A DNA stretch of 11,987 nt from DQTL01 sp964396505 (GTDB lineage: Bacteria; Bacteroidota; Bacteroidia; Flavobacteriales; Flavobacteriaceae). A program made the translations under genes and the position numbers. Numbering within the stretch: position 1 is the stretch's first letter; every line of letters starts with the position of its first letter. The stretch is taken from contig CAYNFJ010000067.1 of assembly GCA_964396505.1 (NCBI GenBank), positions 1 to 11,987 of the forward strand. Direction: 5' to 3'. Positions 6,882 to 11,987 of the stretch are shown here, piece after piece. Below the pieces are notes generated by a model. That model made no database searches. It was not told the origin of the DNA and was given only the letters and a program-made list of their open reading frames with translations.

Positions 6882-7646
6882 ATGAAAATCATTTCGTACA
6901 ATGTGAATGGCATCCGTGCCGCCTTAAAAAAGGGTTTTATAGATTGGTTAAAAGCGGCCAATCCGGATGTATTGTGTCTGCAAGAGACCAAAGCCCATAA
7001 AGAGCAATTGGATTTAAGTATATTTGAAGCCGCGGGATATCCTTATAACTATTGGTTTTCTGCCCAAAAAAAAGGCTATAGCAGTGTCGCTATTTTATCC
7101 AAAATAAAACCCAATTATGTCGCCTATGGAACCGGTATAGAAAGTATGGATTTTGAAGGACGAAATTTGCGATTGGATTTTGATCACTTTTCGGTAATGA
7201 GTTTGTATTTACCTTCCGGAACCAGTGAGGCGCGTTTGGCTTTTAAATTGAATTATATGGATGAATTTTTAAATTATGTAAATGATTTAAAACAAAATCA
7301 TCCGAATCTCGTTATATGTGGTGATTACAATATCTGTCATAAGCCTATTGATATCCATGATCCGGTTCGATTAAAAAATGTTTCCGGGTTTTTACCGGTA
7401 GAAAGAGATTGGTTGACCAAGTTTTTGGACAGTGGTTTTATCGATAGCTTCCGGGTTTTTAATCACGAACCGAATCAATACAGTTGGTGGAGTTATAGAG
7501 GCAGAGCCAGAGAACGTAACAAAGGATGGCGATTGGATTACAATATGGTATCCAAACCCTTGGAAAAACATATTAAACGAGCCGCTATTTTATCTGATGC
7601 CGTACATTCTGATCACTGTCCGGTATTATTAGAATTAGATGTTTAA
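6882..7646 (+). CDS. xthA: exodeoxyribonuclease III (AP endonuclease, ExoIII/APE1 family)
   Basis: The 254-residue protein is full length for the ExoIII family of base-excision repair enzymes, which nick DNA at abasic sites and remove 3' blocks and nucleotides from duplex DNA. Visible active-site blocks are N-V-N-G-I-R (7-12), L-Q-E-T-K (33-37, metal-binding Glu35), Y-L-P-S-G-T (109-114, Tyr109), G-D-Y-N (147-150, Asp148/Asn150), W-R-L-D-Y (216-220, Asp219) and S-D-H-C-P (243-247, Asp244/His245). All catalytic residues are present. A good TAnnTTTG box precedes the ATG. Only 23 bases separate it from the following small gene, so it may head a three-gene transcript that also includes the OmpA-type lipoprotein. 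Confidence 0.95.
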   Translation: MKIISYNVNGIRAALKKGFIDWLKAANPDVLCLQETKAHKEQLDLSIFEAAGYPYNYWFSAQKKGYSSVAILSKIKPNYVAYGTGIESMDFEGRNLRLDFDHFSVMSLYLPSGTSEARLAFKLNYMDEFLNYVNDLKQNHPNLVICGDYNICHKPIDIHDPVRLKNVSGFLPVERDWLTKFLDSGFIDSFRVFNHEPNQYSWWSYRGRARERNKGWRLDYNMVSKPLEKHIKRAAILSDAVHSDHCPVLLELDV

Positions 7647-7669
7647 ATGAAATTAAAATAGATAAGAGT

Positions 7670-7897
7670 ATGAAAACCAATGATTTGAAAAAGAGAATTT
7701 ACGCCCTTTTAGATCGAGTGGATAGTCAGGAAACTTTAAAACGCTACTATCAATATCTCAAAGAAAGTACTTCCAAAGAAAAGATGAACAAACTATGGGA
7801 ACAATTTAATTCGGTATATACCTACAAAACCGTTCCCGAAGAAGGCACCCAAGAGGCTCCTGATTATATTACTCAAGTAGAAAAAGGTTTAAAGTAG
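7670..7897 (+). CDS. small protein of unknown function, 75 residues
   Basis: I do not recognise this protein. It is charged (rich in Lys and Glu), predicted largely helical over residues 1-45 (D-L-K-K-R-I-Y-A-L-L-D and Y-Y-Q-Y-L-K-E), with a less ordered C-terminal tail (about 50-75). It has no signal peptide, membrane segment or cysteine. The pattern of a short amphipathic helix followed by an acidic tail loosely recalls small antitoxins of Bacteroidota, but no toxin gene lies beside it, so I do not propose that function. It starts with ATG 23 bases after the exodeoxyribonuclease stop and ends 25 bases before the OmpA-type lipoprotein, consistent with an operon. Codon use resembles its neighbours, and the other frames show nothing better here. 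Confidence 0.6.
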   Translation: MKTNDLKKRIYALLDRVDSQETLKRYYQYLKESTSKEKMNKLWEQFNSVYTYKTVPEEGTQEAPDYITQVEKGLK

Positions 7898-7922
7898 ATA
7901 AGTTACTTTATTGATTTATAAT

Positions 7923-8888
7923 ATGTTAAATCGTAAATATATAAAAATATCCCTTCTCATTATTATGGTGAGTGGCATGCTGTCTTCTTGTGTTTCTAAA
8001 AAAATCTATGAAGATTTGGAGCATAAATACAATCGTCTGTTGCATTCCAACTCCGAATTGGTGGATTCTAACGAGACATTAGTGGCGCAGCGTAATCAGT
8101 TGCAATCGGATGTTAAGAATTTAGAAGGCACTTTACAGCATTTAAACGATCGCAAAGAAAGTTTGGAGCAAGAATATACCGCTGCCAAGGCTAGGTTGGA
8201 TAAATTAATTGCTTCTTATGACGCATTGGAATCGCAAAGCGCTTCAGAACTGTCACAAAAAGCCCATACCATTCAGGATTTATTATCCCAATTAGAAGAT
8301 AAAGAGGCGGCACTAGCTCAAGAAAGTACACGTTTACAAGAATTGCAAGCTACCTTGGATGCACGTGCTAAAACAATTGATGAATTGGAAGCATTAATCG
8401 CTGCCAAAGAAGCTAAAATGACGGCATTACGCCAGGCGGTAAGTAATGCCTTATCGGCATTTGAAGGCAAGGGATTGACCGTTACCCAAAAAAATGGAAA
8501 AGTATATGTTTCTATGGAAAACAAACTTTTGTTCAATTCCGGAAGTTGGGCAGTGGGACAGCAAGGAAAGCATGCTGTCAAGCAATTAGCGGGTGTATTG
8601 AATCAAAATCCGGATATTGAAGTGTTGATAGAGGGGCATACCGACAATGTGCCATATCACGGGACAACCCTGCAAGACAATTGGGATTTGTCTGTAAAAC
8701 GCGCTACGGCGATTGTTAGAATTTTAGAGAATAAAGGTGTGAATCCGGTTCAGATTACCGCTGCCGGTCGTAGTAAATACATTCCCGTAGCGGATAATGC
8801 TACTCCGGAAGGCCGTGCTAAAAACCGGCGAATTGAAATTATTTTGTCACCTAATTTGACAAAAATCAATGAATTATTGGGTGAATAA
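7923..8888 (+). CDS. OmpA-domain lipoprotein with long coiled coil
   Basis: The 321-residue protein has a lipoprotein signal peptide with lipobox L-S-S-C and lipidated Cys23. A long coiled-coil-prone segment (about 28-175, rich in Leu, Glu, Gln and Ala) follows, then a C-terminal OmpA/Pal peptidoglycan-binding domain (about 195-310). In that domain the peptidoglycan-contacting Asp241 (G-H-T-D-N) and Arg260 (L-S-V-K-R-A) are present, as is the N-R-R-I-E end (301-305). It should tether the outer membrane to the cell wall, with the coiled coil as spacer. A TTG at 7911 keeps the frame open four codons earlier, but the ATG at 7923 gives the standard signal peptide, so I use it. Unlike the lipocalin-like lipoprotein, the residues after the Cys (V-S-K-K) are basic, arguing for a periplasm-facing location. 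Confidence 0.93.
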   Translation: MLNRKYIKISLLIIMVSGMLSSCVSKKIYEDLEHKYNRLLHSNSELVDSNETLVAQRNQLQSDVKNLEGTLQHLNDRKESLEQEYTAAKARLDKLIASYDALESQSASELSQKAHTIQDLLSQLEDKEAALAQESTRLQELQATLDARAKTIDELEALIAAKEAKMTALRQAVSNALSAFEGKGLTVTQKNGKVYVSMENKLLFNSGSWAVGQQGKHAVKQLAGVLNQNPDIEVLIEGHTDNVPYHGTTLQDNWDLSVKRATAIVRILENKGVNPVQITAAGRSKYIPVADNATPEGRAKNRRIEIILSPNLTKINELLGE

Positions 8889-8890
8889 TC

Positions 8891-9184
8891 TTATTCTTTC
8901 AGAATGAATAATTTGTTTTTTAGATGATTCACTTCTTTTTGCAATGTTTCTACCTTTTGTAAGAGGTTGAAAATAACATCAATTCCTTCGGTGTTGACAC
9001 CCAATTCTTTATGTAATCGAATCATCTTTTCCAAATCGGCTAATCTGTCTTTGTGAATGTAATGGGTCTCTTCAATATATTTCATCTCAATAAGTCCCAC
9101 ATGGTGTAATTTTTCAATAAATGACATGTCAATTTCATAGCTTGAACAGAGTTTATTGATCAATATAAGTTTTGAATTGTCCAT
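8891..9184 (-). CDS. cbpM: CbpM-like chaperone modulator
   Basis: The 97-residue protein has a MerR-like N-terminal helix-turn-helix region (about 15-55: I-D-M-S-F-I-E-K-L, then H-Y-I-H-K-D-R-L) and a C-terminal coiled-coil helix (about 70-97). This is the form of CbpM/YccD proteins, which bind the J domain of their partner CbpA and inhibit its stimulation of DnaK. It starts 2 bases after the stop of the DnaJ-type gene on the same strand, the usual cbpA-cbpM order, which supports the call. It lacks the MerR effector domain, so I think it a J-protein regulator and not a transcription factor. Its stop lies 2 bases from the stop of the convergent OmpA-domain gene. Confidence 0.82.
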   Translation of the reverse strand: MDNSKLILINKLCSSYEIDMSFIEKLHHVGLIEMKYIEETHYIHKDRLADLEKMIRLHKELGVNTEGIDVIFNLLQKVETLQKEVNHLKNKLFILKE

Positions 9185-9186
9185 GA

Positions 9187-10077
9187 TTATTGTAGTTTTT
9201 GAAGTTCTTGAAATAATTCTTTTTCTTTAGCCGATAAATGAGTCGGGATAGCTACTTGATAGCTAATGATTAAATCGCCGTGTTGCCCGGATTTTTTATA
9301 AACCGGAAAGCCCTTGCCTTTTAATTTTACTTTGGTTCCGTTTTGAGTACCCGCTTTTATTTTGAGTTTGGCTTTACCGTCAAAGGTAGCGATGGTAATA
9401 CTTCCTCCTAATACAGCCGTGTATAGGTCAATGGACACAGTTTTATATAAATTACTTCCTTCTCTTTTAAACGACGTGTTGTTTGTAATGTTGAAGCGTA
9501 TGTATAAGTCACCGTTGGGGCCACCATTGATACCGGGACCTCCTTTTCCTTTTATTTTGATAATTTGACCATTTTCCACACCGGCTGGAATGGTTAGCCG
9601 TATTTTTTTACCGTTTACAGTTAATACTTGTTTGTGAGTATTAAACACATCGGTAAGTTGTAACACCAGCTCGGCATTGTAATCTTGTCCTTTAAATTTG
9701 ACAGTACTTCTACCTCCCGATGTACGTTGTCCGCCGAACATAGCTTCAAAATAATCCGAAAAATCACTTTCTGAAAAACCTTGTCCGGATTGCCGGTGTT
9801 GTGACTGACTGTATTGGCGTTGCTGTTGTTTTGCTTTCTCAAATTCCTCGGCATGTTTCCAATCTTTGCCGTATTGATCGTACTTTTTACGATTTTCGGG
9901 ATTGCTCAGCACTTCGTTGGCTTCATTGATCTCTTTAAACTTTTTTTCAGCCTCTTTGTCATTTGGATTCAAGTCCGGATGGTATTTCCGGGCTAATTTT
10001 CTATATGCTTTTTTTATTTCCTTTTCGGTAGCTTTTTTATCAATCCCTAAAATTTTATAATAATCTATAAATTTCAT
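9187..10077 (-). CDS. cbpA: DnaJ-type co-chaperone of the CbpA class
   Basis: The 296-residue protein has an N-terminal J domain (about 4-70) with the H-P-D motif at 33-35 that triggers DnaK ATP hydrolysis. A Gln/Ser-rich linker follows (80-125, including S-D-F-S-D-Y-F-E-A-M-F-G-G), then two C-terminal substrate-binding beta domains (about 130-285, with G-G-P-N-G-D-L-Y-I near 186-193 and G-Q-H-G-D-L-I near 264-270). The cysteine-rich zinc finger (CxxCxGxG repeats) of DnaJ is absent, which makes this a class B, CbpA-type protein. CbpA helps DnaK in protein folding and is held in check by CbpM, encoded 2 bases downstream. The ATG at 10077 begins the J domain at the usual distance. The length matches the family. 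Confidence 0.92.
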   Translation of the reverse strand: MKFIDYYKILGIDKKATEKEIKKAYRKLARKYHPDLNPNDKEAEKKFKEINEANEVLSNPENRKKYDQYGKDWKHAEEFEKAKQQQRQYSQSQHRQSGQGFSESDFSDYFEAMFGGQRTSGGRSTVKFKGQDYNAELVLQLTDVFNTHKQVLTVNGKKIRLTIPAGVENGQIIKIKGKGGPGINGGPNGDLYIRFNITNNTSFKREGSNLYKTVSIDLYTAVLGGSITIATFDGKAKLKIKAGTQNGTKVKLKGKGFPVYKKSGQHGDLIISYQVAIPTHLSAKEKELFQELQKLQ

Positions 10078-10110
10078 ATGCTTTATTTAATGGTTATTTT
10101 GACGTTAAAT

Positions 10111-10118
10111 CAAGGATA
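10111..10118 (-). promoter_or_regulatory. weak promoter-like box before the cbpA-type gene
   Basis: On the minus strand TATCCTTG differs from TAnnTTTG at one base and lies 33 bases before the ATG at 10077. I see no clear TTG -33 box at the right spacing. The 110-base gap to the permease gene is the only place a cbpA promoter could be if the genes are not co-transcribed. Confidence 0.3.
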
Positions 10119-10151
10119 ACGAAGTTACGAAAAAAATGAAAACATCCGGTT

Positions 10152-10186
10152 AATTGTTAAAGGAATGGTATAATAATTTAACAATT
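10152..10186. repeat. perfect 10-bp inverted repeat between permease and cbpA-type genes
   Basis: AATTGTTAAA (10152-10161) and TTTAACAATT (10177-10186) are exact reverse complements around 15 bases. The outer arm begins 1 base after the permease stop codon. On the minus strand a T-rich tract (CATTTTTTTCG) follows about 15 bases later, so it could be a weak AT-rich terminator for the permease gene, or an operator in front of the chaperone genes. The sequence does not decide. Confidence 0.45.
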
Positions 10187-10187
10187 T

Positions 10188-11525
10188 TTAAAGGTTTTGA
10201 TTTTTTATTTCTTTTCGTTTTTTTTCTTTTGAATAGATCCAAGCTCCTAAAGCCAAAAAACCATAAATAGCTATTATAGCTAGCATTTGAGTGGCTTTAT
10301 GTGTAAACTCGTAATATAGGATCAACAAACCTCCTACAGCCAGTCCTATTATTGCCAGCAAGGTAAGTAGGGAAGATGAATTTGTTTTAGATTTTATTTT
10401 ATAATTGGCAATTGCCATCAATAAAGAGACCAATAAAAAGGTAATACTTCCAAATTCAAGAATCAATTCCAATCCACCTAAAAGAATTAAAATACCGGCC
10501 ATTCCGGCCATAGAGATAATTGCATTTTTAGGGATATTGTTCTTTTTGACCGCAAGCCATTTAGGAAAATACCCGTCTGAAGCCACTACCGCCATTTGTC
10601 TGGAAGAACCAAACACCGTACCGCTAATAGCGCTGCTACTGGCTAGAATAGCCCCTAGTATCACAAGATTGGCGCCCAATTTTCCTAAAACTTGTTGGGC
10701 TCCGGCAGCGAGTGCATATTCTTTGTCTTTAATAATATTTTCTATTGGAATGGCAAACAAAGCGCCGATGGCGATAACCACATAAATAAGGATCGCCAAG
10801 GCAATGGCCGTATAAATGGCTCTGGGGATATTTTTTTCAGGATTTTTCATCTCATCTACCGCATTAATCACCAGTTGAAATCCCTCATACGCTACAAAAG
10901 TTAATGAGGCGACAATTAGAATCGTAAAGGCACTGGATTTTTCGACGTCTATTTTCATGGTATCCATAAAATGCTCAAAACTTCCATTTCCATGTTTGAT
11001 TAATACAACAGAGATGACGCTTAAAACAATTAATTTGGTATAAACCATCAGGTCTTCTATTTTTCCCATACCGTTGACACTCCAAACATTGATTAAGGTA
11101 AAGAGTCCGATAATCCCGATTGCCACAGTTTTTCGAATCCAAATATTGTCAGCAAAATCTGTACTGCTAATAGCATACGATGAGAAAGTATAAGCATAAA
11201 GCGCCAAGGTGCTGATGTAACCAAAAATAACAAACCAACCAATTACCGATGCAGAGAAAGGGGATTTGGGATAGGTTTTTTTATAGAATGAATAAGTGGC
11301 TCCTTCATCGCGGTAATACAACCCTAGTTTTACATACGAATAAGCCGCCAGTGTAGCTATCAGCCCACCGATAATAATGGCAATAGGCGTAAGGGTTCCG
11401 ATGAGCGCCACCGACACCCCCAAGATGGTGAAAATACCGCCACCCACCATACCTCCTAAGGCAATGGCAACTAATTCTGCCAATCCCAAATCTTTATTTC
11501 GACTTCTGTGAATACTATTTTTCAT
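10188..11525 (-). CDS. APC-superfamily amino-acid permease
   Basis: This 445-residue integral inner-membrane protein has about 12 hydrophobic segments spread over its whole length. Its first segment (about 14-42) holds the G-G-M-V-G-G-G-I-F motif, with G-G-G-I-F at 28-32, the broken-helix glycine motif of APC transporters that binds the substrate carboxylate. Family members exchange or co-transport amino acids or amines, but the substrate cannot be read from the sequence. The basic C-terminus (K-E-K-K-R-K-E-I-K) faces the cytoplasm by the positive-inside rule. The ATG at 11525 overlaps the stop of the upstream RCK-type gene by 11 bases, so the two are probably translated from one message. The length is normal and no frameshift is seen. 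Confidence 0.9.
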   Translation of the reverse strand: MKNSIHRSRNKDLGLAELVAIALGGMVGGGIFTILGVSVALIGTLTPIAIIIGGLIATLAAYSYVKLGLYYRDEGATYSFYKKTYPKSPFSASVIGWFVIFGYISTLALYAYTFSSYAISSTDFADNIWIRKTVAIGIIGLFTLINVWSVNGMGKIEDLMVYTKLIVLSVISVVLIKHGNGSFEHFMDTMKIDVEKSSAFTILIVASLTFVAYEGFQLVINAVDEMKNPEKNIPRAIYTAIALAILIYVVIAIGALFAIPIENIIKDKEYALAAGAQQVLGKLGANLVILGAILASSSAISGTVFGSSRQMAVVASDGYFPKWLAVKKNNIPKNAIISMAGMAGILILLGGLELILEFGSITFLLVSLLMAIANYKIKSKTNSSSLLTLLAIIGLAVGGLLILYYEFTHKATQMLAIIAIYGFLALGAWIYSKEKKRKEIKNQNL

Positions 11526-11987
11526 TTTTTTGGTCTAGAGTTGTGATTTCTGCTCCGATATAAACCAATTTAGTCCCTTCTTCAATAGTAATATCATTCT
11601 TTTCTTTAGGAATTAAATGTAATGTGCCTTTTACATCCTTTATAAACAGAGGAATTGTTTTGGGATTTGTTTTAATTTTTTCTAGCAAGTTCAGGTACTG
11701 TTCTTTTGATTGAATGGCTATTTCTTGAATAACCGGATAATCCCGGACTACCTCACTGATATTGATAAAATCATCGGTATAAGAGAATAGGTTGTTTTTG
11801 GATATATGAGAGGAATTATGCATTTCATCTACATTGATTAAGCGGACGGCACCGTGTTCCCCAAAATTCTTTTTCAGTTTGGATAGTGCATATTCATTGA
11901 TCATATTACTACCGGTCAAGGCCATTAAATAGCCCACATCATTTAATTCAACATTTTCCAATAAATCATCGGCATAAATATCACATT
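11515..11987 (-). CDS. C-terminal part of an RCK/TrkA-domain protein, probably a cation:proton antiporter, cut by window
   Basis: Only the last 156 residues are visible; the frame is open to the window edge, beginning with C-D-I-Y-A-D-D-L-L. The residues that follow (E-L-N-D-V-G-Y-L-M-A-L-T, I-N-E-Y-A-L-S-K-L) match the second half of a TrkA-N Rossmann domain, as found in the cytoplasmic tail of CPA1-type sodium or potassium/proton antiporters. The final segment (G-T-L-H-L-I-P and G-T-K-L-V-Y-I-G) resembles a TrkA-C-like regulatory module. No membrane segment lies in the visible part. A TTG at 11961 could be a start, but the homology-like sequence continues upstream of it, so I treat the gene as 5' truncated. 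Its stop overlaps the permease start by 11 bases. Whether the missing half is a transporter or a free-standing regulator is open. Confidence 0.6.
   Translation of the reverse strand, partial: CDIYADDLLENVELNDVGYLMALTGSNMINEYALSKLKKNFGEHGAVRLINVDEMHNSSHISKNNLFSYTDDFINISEVVRDYPVIQEIAIQSKEQYLNLLEKIKTNPKTIPLFIKDVKGTLHLIPKEKNDITIEEGTKLVYIGAEITTLDQKNEK

Noticed and set aside
7670..7897. Antitoxin call for the 75-residue protein
   Set aside because: There is no toxin gene beside it and no DNA-binding motif; the resemblance is only in general helical character.
10111..10161. Heat-shock CIRCE-type operator before the DnaJ-type gene
   Set aside because: CIRCE is a TTAGCACTC-N9-GAGTGCTAA repeat; the repeat seen here has a different sequence and spacing.
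10405..10785. Plus-strand open frame of 126 codons inside the permease gene
   Set aside because: The minus-strand permease is a full-length family member; the plus frame is an antisense shadow.

Overview
The window looks like a piece of a chromosome from the Bacteroidota, most likely the class Flavobacteriia. The DNA is AT-rich. Start codons lack Shine-Dalgarno sequences and have A/T-rich leaders. Promoter boxes of the Bacteroidota type (TAnnTTTG) precede several genes. The gene content also fits: a TlpA-like thioredoxin with a long N-terminal domain, lipoproteins with an SSC lipobox, a lipocalin-like surface lipoprotein, an OmpA-type lipoprotein and a CbpA/CbpM chaperone pair. This assignment is an inference from sequence style and family knowledge.

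Layout. Positions 1-951 hold the 3' part of a thioredoxin-fold protein whose start lies outside the window. Positions 1007-3763 form a tight three-gene plus-strand operon with overlaps of 8 and 4 bases: a dCMP/cytidine deaminase-family enzyme, an S41 C-terminal processing protease and a UDP-2,3-diacylglucosamine diphosphatase-like phosphoesterase. Positions 3764-4921 hold one lipocalin-like lipoprotein gene (4090-4653). It is bounded on both sides by copies of a hairpin repeat with a conserved 3' tail, and it is preceded by an unusually long stop-free leader. Positions 4922-6703 (minus strand) encode an exported TPR protein. A divergent promoter region (6704-6881) separates it from an exodeoxyribonuclease III gene (6882-7646), which is followed closely by a 75-residue protein of unknown function and an OmpA-domain lipoprotein (7923-8888). 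Only 2 bases further on, convergent minus-strand genes begin: cbpM and cbpA (8891-10077). Upstream of these, also on the minus strand, lie an APC-family amino-acid permease (10188-11525) and the C-terminal end of an RCK/TrkA-type regulatory protein, probably a cation:proton antiporter, which leaves the window.

How the genes work together. Most are housekeeping or envelope functions: nucleotide metabolism, periplasmic proteolysis, lipid A synthesis, DNA repair, cell-wall anchoring of the outer membrane, chaperoning, and ion or amino-acid transport. I see no phage, CRISPR, transposase, toxin-antitoxin or biosynthetic cluster, and I do not find a clear undescribed system. The points most worth a second look are the paired hairpin repeat around the lipoprotein gene, with a compensatory base-pair change between copies; the stop-free leader of that gene; and a near-consensus promoter placed so close to the TPR start codon that the transcript may be leaderless.
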